Source: Pasteurellaceae bacterium 15-036681
GTDB taxonomy: Bacteria; Pseudomonadota; Gammaproteobacteria; Enterobacterales; Pasteurellaceae
NCBI GenBank assembly: GCA_002002485.1
Contig: MQVI01000019.1
Coordinates: forward strand, 1-41,892
DNA: 41,892 nucleotides
Direction: 5' to 3'
Positions within the stretch are counted from its first letter, which is position 1; each line of letters opens with the position of its first letter. The position numbers were made by a program, and so were the translations under genes. Of this stretch, positions 27,644 to 36,624 are shown in pieces. The notes beneath the pieces are model-generated. The model saw nothing but the letters and a program-made list of their open reading frames with translations, made no database searches and had not been told where the DNA came from.

Positions 27644-27673
27644 GTGTTGATGGTTTTATAACATTAGGTTAAT

Positions 27674-29017
27674 TTATTTCAAACCTAATTTTTTCTCAAG
27701 ATAGTGAATGTTTGTACCACCTTGACGGAAATTTTTATCCGCTAAAATCAATTGATGAAGTGGGATATTTGTTTTAATTCCCTCAATGATCATCTCAGAT
27801 AATGCATTTTCCATACGACGTATCGCGATCTCACGAGTTTCACCATAAGTAATTAATTTCGCAATCATTGAATCGTAGTGTGGTGGAACAGAGTAGCCTG
27901 CGTAGATATGAGAATCCCAACGTATACCTAAACCACCTGGTACGTGTAAGCGTGTAATTTTACCTGGTGATGGTAAGAAAGTACTTGCGTCTTCTGCATT
28001 GATACGACATTCCATTGCGTGACCACGAACCTTGATATCTTCTTGTTTCACAGAAATTGGTAAACCTGCCGCAACACGTAATTGTTCTTTTACTAAGTCC
28101 ACGCCAGTAATCATCTCAGTTACTGGATGCTCTACTTGTAAACGAGTATTCATTTCGATGAAGTAGAATTCGCCGTTTTCGTATAAGAACTCAAATGTAC
28201 CTGCACCACGATAGCCGATTTCGATACAAGCTTTCGCACAACGTTCACCGATGAATTTACGTAATTCTTCAGTAATACCTGGTGCTGGCGCTTCTTCTAC
28301 CACTTTTTGGTGACGACGTTGCATTGAACAGTCACGCTCTGCAAGATAAACTGCATTACCATGAGTATCTGCTAATACTTGGATTTCGATATGGCGTGGA
28401 TTTTCAAGATATTTTTCCATATAAACCATATCGTTATTGAATGCTGCTTTCGCTTCTGCTTTGGTCATTGCGATTGATGTTTCAAGATCTTTTTCATCAT
28501 GAACCACACGCATACCACGACCGCCACCGCCACCAGATGCTTTAATAATCACTGGGTAGCCGATACGTTTTGCGATCTCTTTATTTTTCTCAACATCAGC
28601 ACCAACAGGGCCATCTGAACCAGGCACACAAGGAACACCTGCTTTTTTCATCGCATTGATTGCTGAAACTTTATCACCCATTAAACGGATAACATCTGCT
28701 GTTGGACCAATAAAGGTGAAACCAGACATTTCAACTTGTTCCGCGAAGTTTGCATTTTCAGACAAGAAACCATAACCAGGGTGGATCGCATCTGCCCCAG
28801 TTACTTCCGCTGCAGCAATAATGGCAGGAATGTTTAAATAACTTTTTGTTGAAGGAGCAGGGCCGATACAAACAGTTTCATCAGCCAATAACACGTGCTT
28901 TAACTCACGGTCAGCCGTTGAGTGAACTGCAACGGTTTTAATCCCTAACTCTTTACACGCACGTAAAATACGCAAAGCGATTTCACCGCGGTTTGCAATG
29001 ACAACTTTTTCTAACAT
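27674..29017 (-). CDS. accC: acetyl-CoA carboxylase, biotin carboxylase subunit
   Basis: AccC carboxylates the biotin on AccB using ATP and bicarbonate, the first half-reaction of malonyl-CoA formation. The 447-aa ATP-grasp protein begins [20 protein letters not shown]. It has the glycine-rich ATP lid [29 protein letters not shown], and the active-site segment [14 protein letters not shown]. The length is that of the E. coli subunit. It lies 74 bp downstream of accB, and the gap holds an inverted pair of uptake signals that could form a hairpin. Confidence 0.97.
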   Translation of the reverse strand: MLEKVVIANRGEIALRILRACKELGIKTVAVHSTADRELKHVLLADETVCIGPAPSTKSYLNIPAIIAAAEVTGADAIHPGYGFLSENANFAEQVEMSGFTFIGPTADVIRLMGDKVSAINAMKKAGVPCVPGSDGPVGADVEKNKEIAKRIGYPVIIKASGGGGGRGMRVVHDEKDLETSIAMTKAEAKAAFNNDMVYMEKYLENPRHIEIQVLADTHGNAVYLAERDCSMQRRHQKVVEEAPAPGITEELRKFIGERCAKACIEIGYRGAGTFEFLYENGEFYFIEMNTRLQVEHPVTEMITGVDLVKEQLRVAAGLPISVKQEDIKVRGHAMECRINAEDASTFLPSPGKITRLHVPGGLGIRWDSHIYAGYSVPPHYDSMIAKLITYGETREIAIRRMENALSEMIIEGIKTNIPLHQLILADKNFRQGGTNIHYLEKKLGLK

Positions 29018-29037
29018 TAGAGTTTGCCCTTAATTGA

Positions 29038-29082
29038 AAGCGGTCTGATTTTGCAAATTTTTTACTAAAATCGACCGCTTGT
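29038..29082. repeat. inverted pair of DNA uptake signals between accB and accC
   Basis: AAGCGGTC (29038-29045) faces a complete ACAAGCGGTCGA on the minus strand (29071-29082), with TTTGCAAA between. Together with GATTTT / AAAATC they form a 14-bp stem with one bulged T. Confidence 0.85.
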
Positions 29083-29091
29083 AAGAAATGA

Positions 29092-29556
29092 TTATTCAAT
29101 AATGAAAAGTTTTTGGTCGAATTCTACAGCTTCGCCATCGTTTACTAAGATAGCTTTAACAACGCCCGCTTTATCTGATTCGATGCGGTTCATCATTTTC
29201 ATTGCTTCAACGATACATAATGCATCGCCAACTTTCACGGTTTTACCTACTTCAACAAATGGTGCTGCTTCAGGGCTTGGGCTACGGTAGAACGTACCCA
29301 CCATTGGTGAAAGGACTGCGTGGCCAGATACTTCAGCAGCTGCTGGTGCTGGAGTTACTTCTGCTGGAGCTGCTTGTGGAGCAAATGCTGCAACTGGTGC
29401 TGGTGCAGTCTGTGGTGCTGCTACATATTGAACAGCCGCTGCTTGTGGCGCTGCGCGGCTAATACGTACAGTACCTTCTTCTTCAGACACTTCTAACTCA
29501 GTAATGCCTGATTCTTCTACTAATTCGATAAGTTTTTTGATTTTGCGAATATCCAT
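29092..29556 (-). CDS. accB: acetyl-CoA carboxylase, biotin carboxyl carrier protein
   Basis: AccB carries biotin between the carboxylase (AccC) and the carboxyltransferase (AccAD). The 154-aa protein starts [20 protein letters not shown], has an Ala/Pro-rich flexible linker (about residues 35-75), and ends in the biotinyl domain. The biotin-accepting Lys is residue 120 in EAMKMMN, with the thumb-bearing [11 protein letters not shown] preceding it. It lies downstream of aroQ and upstream of accC on the minus strand, the usual gammaproteobacterial order. Confidence 0.97.
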   Translation of the reverse strand: MDIRKIKKLIELVEESGITELEVSEEEGTVRISRAAPQAAAVQYVAAPQTAPAPVAAFAPQAAPAEVTPAPAAAEVSGHAVLSPMVGTFYRSPSPEAAPFVEVGKTVKVGDALCIVEAMKMMNRIESDKAGVVKAILVNDGEAVEFDQKLFIIE

Positions 29557-29753
29557 GATGAGATCCGTATATGAAGTTAAAAATGGGAAATCTGCGCCTA
29601 AAAACGCAGAAAAAAACTGGCGTGTAGATTACCTTAATTTCGCGTAATTTGCATCAAAATCTTATAAAATGGGCGAAAATGTTGCAATTTAGGTCACTGA
29701 TCGTAGCAGTTTCAGGAATTTACTTCATCCAATTAGGTAATAGCAGATTAATT

Positions 29754-30197
29754 TTATTTAGAATTTTTTAAAAAATTTACTGCATAATCTAGCGCATACT
29801 CATAACCTTTTGAGCCTAAGCCACAAATAACACCTTTAGCAATATCACTCAAATATGAATGGTGGCGGAAAGGTTCGCGAGCGTGAACATTCGATAAATG
29901 AATTTCTACAAAAGGAATCGCAACTGATAATAACGCATCACGTAAAGCCACACTAGTGTGTGTGAATGCACCGGGGTTAATCAAAATAAAATCGGTGTTT
30001 TGAAACGCTTGGTGAATGCGGTTGATAATTGGCTCTTCGCCATTTGCTTGGAAATAATCAAGCTCAAAACCACGCTCTTTGGCGAGTTGCTGCAAATGTT
30101 GCTCTATATCCGCAAGGGTTTGTGAGCCATAAATATGTGGCTCGCGTTTTCCGAGCATATTTAGGTTCGGGCCGTTTAATAATAAGATTTTTTTCAT
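29754..30197 (-). CDS. aroQ: 3-dehydroquinate dehydratase, type II
   Basis: AroQ removes water from 3-dehydroquinate in the shikimate pathway for aromatic amino acids. The 147-aa protein is of the dodecameric type II class, with [19 protein letters not shown] (active-site loop with Arg and Tyr), [16 protein letters not shown] and [18 protein letters not shown] with the catalytic His. A GAGG ribosome-binding site precedes the ATG. It lies upstream of accB, as in other gammaproteobacteria, though the 197-bp gap leaves room for a separate accB promoter. Confidence 0.96.
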   Translation of the reverse strand: MKKILLLNGPNLNMLGKREPHIYGSQTLADIEQHLQQLAKERGFELDYFQANGEEPIINRIHQAFQNTDFILINPGAFTHTSVALRDALLSVAIPFVEIHLSNVHAREPFRHHSYLSDIAKGVICGLGSKGYEYALDYAVNFLKNSK

Positions 30198-30224
30198 GTG
30201 TTTGCCTCATTTTATTTATATTTT

Positions 30225-30290
30225 GTAGGGACAGATAATATCTGCCCTTTATCTATAATGTTTCTTGGGGCGGATATTATCCGCTCCTAC
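30225..30290. repeat. REP-like inverted pair between aroQ and arsC
   Basis: A GTAG head precedes the imperfect palindrome around CAGATAATATCTG. On the opposite strand a second GTAG head precedes one around GCGGATAATATCCGC. The outer arms TGTAGG / CCTACA make the whole element an inverted pair, similar in plan to the one after rhuM. Confidence 0.7.
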
Positions 30291-30305
30291 ATTATTTTCA
30301 TATTC

Positions 30306-30647
30306 TTAAATAATCTCTCTCACTAATTCTGATGGTCTGCAAAGTTTTGTACCTTTTGCACCGCTTACAAAAGGGCGGTTGAGCAGTACGGGATATTCTG
30401 CAATTAACGTAAAAATATCGGCATCGCTCAATGCTTTTCCTTGAATAAACTGTGTGTAAGGTTCAACATCGGTACGAATGGCATCTAATGGATTTAAACC
30501 ACTTTGTTGAATTAATTCCGCAACTTGTTGAGCAGAAAGTGGATTTTTCAGATATTCAACAATCGTCGGTTCAATTCCCGCTTCACGAATTAACGCCAAT
30601 GTCTCACGAGATTTACTGCATTTGGGGTTGTGGTAAATGGTAACCAT
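30306..30647 (-). CDS. arsC: arsenate reductase, glutaredoxin-dependent (ArsC)
   Basis: The protein would reduce arsenate to arsenite with glutathione and glutaredoxin. The 113-aa protein has the catalytic Cys10 in HNPKCSKSRETL, and arginine-containing segments at AIRTDVEPY, LLNRPFV and TKLCRPSEL that correspond to the three Arg residues of plasmid R773 ArsC; this separates it from Spx/YfgD-like relatives. No other ars gene is present. Its ATG directly abuts the stop codon of paeA (TAG then ATG), so it is probably translated by coupling with that gene. Physiological role uncertain. Confidence 0.85.
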   Translation of the reverse strand: MVTIYHNPKCSKSRETLALIREAGIEPTIVEYLKNPLSAQQVAELIQQSGLNPLDAIRTDVEPYTQFIQGKALSDADIFTLIAEYPVLLNRPFVSGAKGTKLCRPSELVREII

Positions 30648-31949
30648 CTATTCATCTCCCTTGATATCCTTGCGGATTGAAACCATCAGTTGGTCGATTT
30701 TAAAATTCTCAGTATCGATAATCTCAAATTTATACTTATCATAAAGCACAAAATCGGTCTTTTTCGGCACTTTTCGCAACATATACATCATAAATCCTGC
30801 GATAGTTTCGTAGTTTTCTTGGTTTGGAAACTCATCAATATCTAACGCTCGAATGACATCTTCAAGCGGTGTGATGCCGTCAATTAACCACGACGCTTCA
30901 TCACGGCGAACAATATATTCTTCTTCATTCGATACTAATTCGCCCATCACAATGCTCATTACATCATTTAGGGTCACAATCCCTACCACAAGAGCATATT
31001 CGTTAATGATTACCGCAAAATCTTCGCCAGAGGATTTAAAAAGCTCTAATACTTCATAGAGTGAAAGTGTATCTGGGATAAATAAAGTTTTACGTAATAC
31101 GCGATTATCAGTGAGCGAAACCTTATCCTCTTTTAAGTAGAGCGTAAGAAGTGAGTGCGATTCTACATAGCCTAGAATCTTATCAATGCTCTGATCGCAA
31201 ATCAGGATTTTAGAATGTGAATTATTGCTCAAAGTTTCTAAAATTTGCTGATGGGTAAAAGACTTATCTAACGACACAATATTTTCACGAGTCGTCATGG
31301 TTGAAGTGACTGTGCGCTGTTGCATATCGAAAATATTTTCAATCAAGTAATGTTCTTGTGCTTTCAATACCCCTGCTTCAGCGCCAGCATCTACCATTGC
31401 CACAATATCATCAGAAGTCATTGTTTCTTGACGTACAGTTGAGATTCGTAATAAATGGAACATTACATTTGCAATTGCATCAAATAGCAATACTAGTGGC
31501 TTAAACAATAGAATAGTAAAAGACATAATCCCAACTAATTTCATTGCAACCAACTCAGGATTTGCCATAGCAAAGCGTTTTGGCATTAGATCTGCAAGTA
31601 GCACGAATGCAATAGTCACTAAACCAAACGAGATCCAAGAGGAGGCATTAGAAAGCCACTCTGCTTGAGTATATTGACTCAAAAATTGTTGAACATAGGG
31701 CGTGAGTGAACCTTCGCCAATCATACCGCCTAGAATCGCTACCATATTTAAGCCGATTTGTACCACAGTAATAAATTGACCTGGTTGTTCTTGTAAAGCT
31801 AATACTTTTTTAGCTTTGATATTTCCTTCGTTTGCTAGAGTCTGTAGTTTCAGTTTACGCGCTCCTGCTAGTGAGATTTCACCAGAAGAAATAATCGCAC
31901 TCACTACAATGAGTAAGAAAATAACAATAATTGATTCAAATAATCCCAT
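30648..31949 (-). CDS. paeA: CNNM/CorC-HlyC family membrane protein, PaeA (YtfL)-like
   Basis: The 433-aa protein has an N-terminal CNNM (DUF21) domain with four hydrophobic helices, two CBS domains in the middle, and a C-terminal CorC_HlyC transporter-associated domain. It is closest to E. coli YtfL/PaeA, a putrescine and cadaverine exporter. It shares IISSGEISLAGARKLKLQTLA, TVVQIGLNMVAILGG, LADLMPKRFAM, TSDDIVAMVDAGAEAGVL, IPDTLSLYEVLELFKSSGEDFAV and NYETIAGFMMYMLRKVPK, all near-identical in type. Older databases call such genes hemolysins, which is misleading. Directly coupled to arsC at its 3' end. No pore-forming features are seen. Confidence 0.9.
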   Translation of the reverse strand: MGLFESIIVIFLLIVVSAIISSGEISLAGARKLKLQTLANEGNIKAKKVLALQEQPGQFITVVQIGLNMVAILGGMIGEGSLTPYVQQFLSQYTQAEWLSNASSWISFGLVTIAFVLLADLMPKRFAMANPELVAMKLVGIMSFTILLFKPLVLLFDAIANVMFHLLRISTVRQETMTSDDIVAMVDAGAEAGVLKAQEHYLIENIFDMQQRTVTSTMTTRENIVSLDKSFTHQQILETLSNNSHSKILICDQSIDKILGYVESHSLLTLYLKEDKVSLTDNRVLRKTLFIPDTLSLYEVLELFKSSGEDFAVIINEYALVVGIVTLNDVMSIVMGELVSNEEEYIVRRDEASWLIDGITPLEDVIRALDIDEFPNQENYETIAGFMMYMLRKVPKKTDFVLYDKYKFEIIDTENFKIDQLMVSIRKDIKGDE

Positions 31950-32033
31950 AATGTTCTCAGAATTTGGTTGATATTTAACAAAGTGATTATAGCAAAGGCA
32001 AAAGCATGGGTAAAATAGGGTATTACCGTAGCA

Positions 32034-32654
32034 CTAGATATTAATTGATTTGCTTATCTTTCCATTCTTATCAATCAAAACCACCTTCCTACAGCGCTCA
32101 AAGATCGGTTTATCACTTAAACTATCCGAATAGCCAATTTCAAATCCATTCGTTTTAGGAAAAAAGCGATCAAGCATTTTCACTTTATTTTCTGCATAAC
32201 AGTGTTCACTAAGCCGCATAGCGTAGGATTTATGGGTGATTTGAGAACCTATTAATTTTACACCTCTATGGGTTAATAATTCAGAGTAGAGTGGTTTTAT
32301 CAATGGTTCTGGGCTACCTGAAATAAGAAAAATTTGTTTCTGTTGAGAAAGATGTTGTTGAAGTTCGGCCATTACTTTTGGAAAAGGGGTTAGTTTGAAC
32401 TGTTGAGTAAATTCAGTAAAAAACTGTTTTTGTTTGGTTTGATTTGTGCCTAAAGTTAAACAAAAAAGCGCAAGATTAATTCCGATTTTGCCTTTTGCAA
32501 AAATAAGATGTAAAACGACCGCTTGTAGTAGTAATGGAAATAAAATCAGAGTATTGAAAATACGTTTTTTGGCAAGAAAAAGAATAAAAGAGAAGAAGAT
32601 ATCTTCTTTATGAAGTGTGCCGTCGAGATCGAAAAAGATATTTTGGTGTCGCAT
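32034..32654 (-). CDS. pgpC: HAD-superfamily phosphatase, phosphatidylglycerophosphatase C-like
   Basis: A 206-aa HAD phosphatase with DxD nucleophile residues Asp9 and Asp11 in NIFFDLDGTLHKED, LISGSPEPL as motif II, and GYSDSLSDKP as motif IV. Hydrophobic helices at about residues 20-60 suggest membrane association. The pattern FFDLDGTLH, then SGSPEPL, then GYSDS closely follows E. coli PgpC (YfhB), which makes phosphatidylglycerol from its phosphate. It lies downstream of dapD on the same strand. The ATG at 32654 has AGGGTGA upstream; a GTG three codons earlier is less likely. That ribosome-binding site is partly inside a perfect hairpin. An uptake signal lies within the coding sequence. 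Confidence 0.8.
   Translation of the reverse strand: MRHQNIFFDLDGTLHKEDIFFSFILFLAKKRIFNTLILFPLLLQAVVLHLIFAKGKIGINLALFCLTLGTNQTKQKQFFTEFTQQFKLTPFPKVMAELQQHLSQQKQIFLISGSPEPLIKPLYSELLTHRGVKLIGSQITHKSYAMRLSEHCYAENKVKMLDRFFPKTNGFEIGYSDSLSDKPIFERCRKVVLIDKNGKISKSINI
32515..32526 (-). other. DNA uptake signal inside pgpC
   Basis: On the minus strand ACAAGCGGTCGT is followed by an A/T-rich tract and TTTTTGCAAAA, a nearly complete extended Apl-type uptake signal within coding sequence. Confidence 0.85.
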
Positions 32655-32662
32655 ATAAATCA

Positions 32663-32765
32663 CCCTATACGAGCCGTATAGGGTTACTTAGCTGAGCGAT
32701 TTTATCGCTCTAAAAGATAGTCGCAATGCGACTAAGATAAGTAACCTAGCACGGCTCGTGCTAGG
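32663..32765. repeat. 103-bp four-hairpin inverted element between dapD and pgpC
   Basis: There are four perfect stems, each with a three-base loop: CCCTATACG / CGTATAGGG, GAGCGAT / ATCGCTC, TAGTCGC / GCGACTA, CCTAGCACG / CGTGCTAGG. The outer two hairpins share the core ACGAGCCGT in opposite orientation and adjoin GGTTACTTA / TAAGTAACC (32682-32690 and 32738-32746), which enclose the inner two. The element fills most of the dapD-pgpC gap. Confidence 0.9.
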
Positions 32766-32781
32766 TTTTATAAGGATTTAA

Positions 32782-33612
32782 TTATTCTTCAATAGAACGA
32801 AGTAAATCGTTGATACCTACTTTACCTAAAGTTTTTGCATCAACTTTCTTAACGATTACTGCACAGTAAAGGTTGTATTTACCATCTTTTGATGGAAGGC
32901 TACCTGAAACAACCACAGAACCGGCTGGTACACGGCCGTAGTGGATTTCGCCAGTTTCACGGTCGTAGATTTTTGTTGATTGACCAATGAATACGCCCAT
33001 TGAGATTACACAACCGTCTTCAACGATAACGCCTTCAACGATTTCAGAACGTGCACCAACGAAACAGTTGTCGCCGATGATTGTTGGGTTTGCTTGTAAT
33101 GGCTCTAATACACCACCGATACCCACACCACCAGATAAGTGTACGTTTTTACCGATTTGCGCACATGAACCTACAGTTACCCATGTATCAACCATAGTAC
33201 CTTCGCCAACGTATGCACCAATGTTTACGAATGATGGCATTAATACAACGTTTTTCTCGATGTGTGAACCTTGACGAACTACCGCACCTGGTACCGCACG
33301 GATACCGTCTGCTTTGAATTGTTCTTCACTGTATTGACCGTATTTTGTCGGTACTTTATCGTAGTATTTAGTTTCAGCACCGTCGATCACTTCATTTTCA
33401 TTGATACGGAATGATAATAATACTGCTTTTTTCACCCATTGATTTACAACCCATTCACCGTCAATTTTTTCTGCAACGCGTAATGAACCGTTATCTAAAC
33501 CTTTGATAACGTCTTCAACAGCTGCACGGGTTTCTGCATCAACAGTTTTTGGAGTAATATCAGCACGACGTTCAAATGCTGATTCAATGATAGCTTGTAA
33601 TGACATTTGCAT
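32782..33612 (-). CDS. dapD: 2,3,4,5-tetrahydropyridine-2,6-dicarboxylate N-succinyltransferase
   Basis: DapD succinylates tetrahydrodipicolinate in the pathway to meso-diaminopimelate and lysine, needed for peptidoglycan. The 276-aa protein has an N-terminal helical part ([18 protein letters not shown]), then a left-handed beta-helix of hexapeptide repeats ([20 protein letters not shown], then [18 protein letters not shown]), and a C-terminal part ending [16 protein letters not shown]. The length and ends match E. coli DapD. Two ATGs (MQM) are close together; the first is used here. Transcribed divergently from yceD and upstream of pgpC. Confidence 0.97.
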   Translation of the reverse strand: MQMSLQAIIESAFERRADITPKTVDAETRAAVEDVIKGLDNGSLRVAEKIDGEWVVNQWVKKAVLLSFRINENEVIDGAETKYYDKVPTKYGQYSEEQFKADGIRAVPGAVVRQGSHIEKNVVLMPSFVNIGAYVGEGTMVDTWVTVGSCAQIGKNVHLSGGVGIGGVLEPLQANPTIIGDNCFVGARSEIVEGVIVEDGCVISMGVFIGQSTKIYDRETGEIHYGRVPAGSVVVSGSLPSKDGKYNLYCAVIVKKVDAKTLGKVGINDLLRSIEE

Positions 33613-33782
33613 TTCCTTTTTGGTAGGTTAAAAAATCGGGATACTTTTTAGCATAGATTGATAGGGATTTCCATCAAATTTAGAGAAAATATCTTCTATC
33701 GTAAAAAAAAGAGTTAAGCGATTGATAAATTGGCTCGCCTAAAGAATAGGCTATATATTTTCGCAATCTTATGTTTTTCTCT

Positions 33783-33811
33783 TTGACTAATTGACTTAAA
33801 GTCTGTAATAT
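33783..33811 (+). promoter_or_regulatory. promoter of yceD-rpmF-plsX-fabH, close to a leaderless start
   Basis: TTGACT (33783-33788) and TAATAT (33806-33811) are exactly 17 bp apart, and a G+C-containing discriminator TCGCACCC follows. The predicted start is at about 33818, only about three bases before the yceD ATG at 33821. Confidence 0.65.
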
Positions 33812-33820
33812 TCGCACCCT

Positions 33821-34345
33821 ATGCAAAAGGTAAAACTACCCCTTACTATTGACTCGCACAAAGACGCTCAGCGTCGGATGGACTATGACGGTGTTGTTTC
33901 GGCAAACCTATTAGAACGTTTGGGTGAATCAGTAAGCAACGTGCTTGGCGATGCACAAGTTACTCTCTCGTTATATGTTGATCCACAACGTCTTACTGTG
34001 ATTAAAGGCACAGCAAAGGTTGAGGTGGAACTCGACTGCCAGCGATGTGGTAACCCATTTACGCAAACGCTAGACTGCACATTTTGTTTCAGTCCAGTGA
34101 AGAATATGGATCAGGCGGACGATTTGCCCGAGATTTATGAACCAATCGAAGTTAATGAGTTTGGTGAAGTAAGCCTGCTAGATATGATAGAAGATGAATT
34201 TATTTTATCTCTGCCACTAGTCCCGATGCATGAATCTGAACACTGTGAAGTGTCCGCGCAGGAGCAGGTTTTCGGCGAATTGCCAGAAGAATTGGCAAAA
34301 AAACCAAACCCGTTCGCTGTATTAGCTAATTTAAAGAAAAACTAG
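33821..34345 (+). CDS. yceD: 23S rRNA accumulation protein YceD (DUF177)
   Basis: YceD is a DUF177 protein needed for normal 23S rRNA accumulation in E. coli. The 174-aa product begins MQKVKLPLTI, aligned residue for residue with the start of E. coli YceD, so the ATG is well supported. It has the paired cysteines LDCQRCGNPF, CFSPVKNMDQ, YEPIEVNEFGEVSLLDMIEDE, and ends FGELPEELAKKPNPFAVLANLK. It is the first gene of the conserved yceD-rpmF-plsX-fabH unit. No Shine-Dalgarno is visible before the ATG. Confidence 0.93.
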   Translation: MQKVKLPLTIDSHKDAQRRMDYDGVVSANLLERLGESVSNVLGDAQVTLSLYVDPQRLTVIKGTAKVEVELDCQRCGNPFTQTLDCTFCFSPVKNMDQADDLPEIYEPIEVNEFGEVSLLDMIEDEFILSLPLVPMHESEHCEVSAQEQVFGELPEELAKKPNPFAVLANLKKN

Positions 34346-34361
34346 TTTAGGAGTATAGCCA

Positions 34362-34523
34362 ATGGCTGTTCAACAAAATAAAAAATCTCGTTCACGTCGT
34401 GATATGCGTCGTTCACACGATGCTTTAACAACTGCTGCAGTATCTGTAGATTCACGTGGCGAAACTCACTTACGTCACCACGTAACCGCTGACGGTTACT
34501 ACCGTGGTCGTAAAATCAAATAA
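34362..34523 (+). CDS. rpmF: 50S ribosomal protein L32
   Basis: A short 53-aa basic protein of the large subunit. The sequence runs [20 protein letters not shown], then [20 protein letters not shown], then [13 protein letters not shown], the standard L32 pattern. TAGGAG lies 9 bp before the ATG. It is 16 bp downstream of yceD and 26 bp upstream of plsX. In E. coli the rpmF-plsX linkage ties ribosome and lipid synthesis, and the same order is kept here. Slightly shorter than the usual 56-57 residues. Confidence 0.97.
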   Translation: MAVQQNKKSRSRRDMRRSHDALTTAAVSVDSRGETHLRHHVTADGYYRGRKIK

Positions 34524-34549
34524 TCAATTTAATCTCTTAGAGGTATAAA

Positions 34550-35593
34550 TTGACTCGTCTAACCCTTGCGTTAGATGTGATGGGCGGGGACTTTGGTCCC
34601 CGTATTACTATCCCAGCAGTATCTCTAGCATTGGACAAAAATCCGATGCTATCTTTTATCTTATTTGGCGATCAGGCTCAAATACTTCCACTTATTAATC
34701 GTTTTCCTGCGGATTTTCAGCAGCGTATCCAAGTTATTCATACTACTAAAGTTATTGATGGCGATAATATGCCTTTTATGCAAGCTGTACGCCAAAGTAA
34801 AGGTAGTTCAATGCGTTTAGCTCTTGAAGCTGTCGCCAATGGTGATGCTCAAGGTTGTGTAAGTGGTGGTAATACAGGTTTATTGATGGGGCTTGCAAAG
34901 AATCTAATTGCGCCATTACCCAATATAGATCGCCCAGCTTTAACTTCCCTTATTCCAACCATTAATGGCAAATCCAGTGTAATGCTAGATTTAGGGGCAA
35001 ATGTTGAAGTCGATAGTCAGCTACTTTTGCAATTTGCGGAAATGGGCAATATTTTTGCGGAAGTGATGTTGGATTTAGTCTATCCACGTTTGGCTTTATT
35101 GAATATCGGTACCGAAGACAATAAAGGGAGCCAGCAAATTAGAGAGACTCATCAGCAATTAAAACAGCGTAATCATTTGAATTACACTGGTTTTATAGAA
35201 GGCGATAAGCTAATGAATCACAATACTGATGTGATTATTTGCGATGGCTTTAGCGGTAATATTGCCTTAAAAACCTTAGAAGGTGCAGCGAAAAATATTC
35301 TGTCTTTTTTCAAAAAGCCAACGGAAGATTCCCATTTATGTCGCAACGCCAAACGTTATTTATTGCGAGCAATTTTTTATCGCTATTACCGTAAGTTACA
35401 GCAGATAAATCCTGACCGCCACAATGGCGCGACTTTATTAGGATTATCATCTGTCGTGGTAAAAAGTCATGGCGGTGCAAGTACTAACGCATTTTTTTAT
35501 GCGATCCAGTATGCAATTCAGCAGATCGAAGGCGAAATTCCTGTTAAAATTTCGCAAGGATTAAACAAATTACAAGAGAACAGATATGTATAG
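34550..35593 (+). CDS. plsX: phosphate acyltransferase PlsX
   Basis: PlsX converts acyl-ACP to acyl phosphate, the acyl donor for glycerol-3-phosphate acylation in phospholipid synthesis. The 347-aa protein has [15 protein letters not shown] at the start, [38 protein letters not shown] and [14 protein letters not shown], characteristic of the family. The start is a TTG at 34550 giving [17 protein letters not shown], which aligns with E. coli PlsX; AGAGG lies at a suitable distance upstream. Its stop overlaps the fabH start by 8 bases, so the two are coupled. Confidence 0.95.
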   Translation: MTRLTLALDVMGGDFGPRITIPAVSLALDKNPMLSFILFGDQAQILPLINRFPADFQQRIQVIHTTKVIDGDNMPFMQAVRQSKGSSMRLALEAVANGDAQGCVSGGNTGLLMGLAKNLIAPLPNIDRPALTSLIPTINGKSSVMLDLGANVEVDSQLLLQFAEMGNIFAEVMLDLVYPRLALLNIGTEDNKGSQQIRETHQQLKQRNHLNYTGFIEGDKLMNHNTDVIICDGFSGNIALKTLEGAAKNILSFFKKPTEDSHLCRNAKRYLLRAIFYRYYRKLQQINPDRHNGATLLGLSSVVVKSHGGASTNAFFYAIQYAIQQIEGEIPVKISQGLNKLQENRYV

Positions 35594-36536
35594 CAAAATT
35601 TTAGCCACAGGTAGTTATATGCCGGCGCAAATCCGTACCAATGCGGATTTAGAAAAAATGGTAGATACTTCAGATGAATGGATTGTTACCCGTTCAGGTA
35701 TGAAAGAGCGCCGTATTGCAGCAGAAAATGAAACTGTGGCAACAATGGGCGCAGAAGCTGCTAAAAAATGTTTTGAGCAAGCTAATGTTGATCCAAATGA
35801 GATCGATTTAATTGTGGTGGGGACAACCAGTAACTCACACGCCTATCCAAGTGCAGCTTGCCAAGTTCAAGGCTTATTAGGTATTGAAGATGCTATTGCT
35901 TTTGATGTTGCGGCCGCTTGTACAGGCTTTGTATATGCGTTAAGTGTAGCGGATCAATTTGTGCGCACTGGCAAGGTGAAAAAAGCATTAGTGATCGGTT
36001 CAGATGTTAATTCTCGTAAATTAGATGAAACAGATCGTAGCACAGTGGTGTTATTTGGTGATGGCGCTGGCGCGGTAATTTTAGAAGCAAGCGAAGAGCA
36101 AGGTATTCTTTCAACGCACTTACACTCAATGCCAGATACTAAAGAAGGCTTAGTATTACCAAATTCAGACCGTAATGATCCAAAATCTGGTTTTATTGTG
36201 ATGCAAGGTAATGCAACCTTTAAGCTAGCTGTACGTGAATTATCAAATGTGGTGGAAGAAACCTTAACAGCGAATGGTATTGATAAGAGCGAATTAGATT
36301 GGTTAGTACCACATCAAGCAAATTTACGTATTATTTCAGCGACGGCAGAAAAATTAGGTATGTCAATGGATCAAGTGGTAATTACCTTAGATCGCTACGG
36401 TAATACCAGTGCGGCGACAATCCCTGTAGCTTTAGATGAAGCAGTACGTGATGGTCGTATTCAACGTGGTCAGTTACTACTATTAGAAGCATTCGGTGGT
36501 GGCTGGACTTGGGGTTCTGCGTTGGTGAGATTTTAA
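35586..36536 (+). CDS. fabH: 3-oxoacyl-ACP synthase III (FabH)
   Basis: FabH condenses acetyl-CoA with malonyl-ACP to start fatty-acid elongation. The 316-aa thiolase-fold enzyme has the nucleophile Cys112 in [11 protein letters not shown], the active-site His in [10 protein letters not shown] (about 244) and the Asn in [12 protein letters not shown] (about 274), the full Cys-His-Asn triad. The length is normal. It ends the yceD-rpmF-plsX-fabH unit; fabD, fabG and acpP do not follow. A hairpin-rich non-coding region comes after it. Confidence 0.97.
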   Translation: MYSKILATGSYMPAQIRTNADLEKMVDTSDEWIVTRSGMKERRIAAENETVATMGAEAAKKCFEQANVDPNEIDLIVVGTTSNSHAYPSAACQVQGLLGIEDAIAFDVAAACTGFVYALSVADQFVRTGKVKKALVIGSDVNSRKLDETDRSTVVLFGDGAGAVILEASEEQGILSTHLHSMPDTKEGLVLPNSDRNDPKSGFIVMQGNATFKLAVRELSNVVEETLTANGIDKSELDWLVPHQANLRIISATAEKLGMSMDQVVITLDRYGNTSAATIPVALDEAVRDGRIQRGQLLLLEAFGGGWTWGSALVRF

Positions 36537-36540
36537 GATA

Positions 36541-36579
36541 CGACTTGAAAAAGTCGCTTAAAGAGCATACAATGTATGC
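36541..36579. repeat. short hairpins immediately after fabH
   Basis: CGACTT-GAAA-AAGTCG (36541-36556) has a GNRA-type tetraloop and is followed by GCATAC-AAT-GTATGC (36565-36579). Both stems are perfect and directly follow the fabH stop codon. They may stabilise the mRNA 3' end. Confidence 0.7.
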
Positions 36580-36582
36580 AGA

Positions 36583-36608
36583 AAAGGGGCGAATTGCTCC
36601 GCCCCTTT
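36583..36608. terminator. bidirectional terminator after fabH and after the small-peptide gene
   Basis: The perfect stem AAAGGGGCG / CGCCCCTTT with an 8-base loop gives a T-run on each strand (CCCCTTTATT on plus, CCCCTTTTC on minus). It can end the fabH transcript and the minus-strand peptide transcript. Confidence 0.75.
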
Positions 36609-36624
36609 ATTAAATGGTTGGTAT

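Noticed and set aside
30648-31949. paeA-like gene as a hemolysin
   Set aside because: The hemolysin label comes from historical annotation of CorC/HlyC relatives; the domain order is CNNM-CBS-CorC_HlyC, as in PaeA/YtfL.
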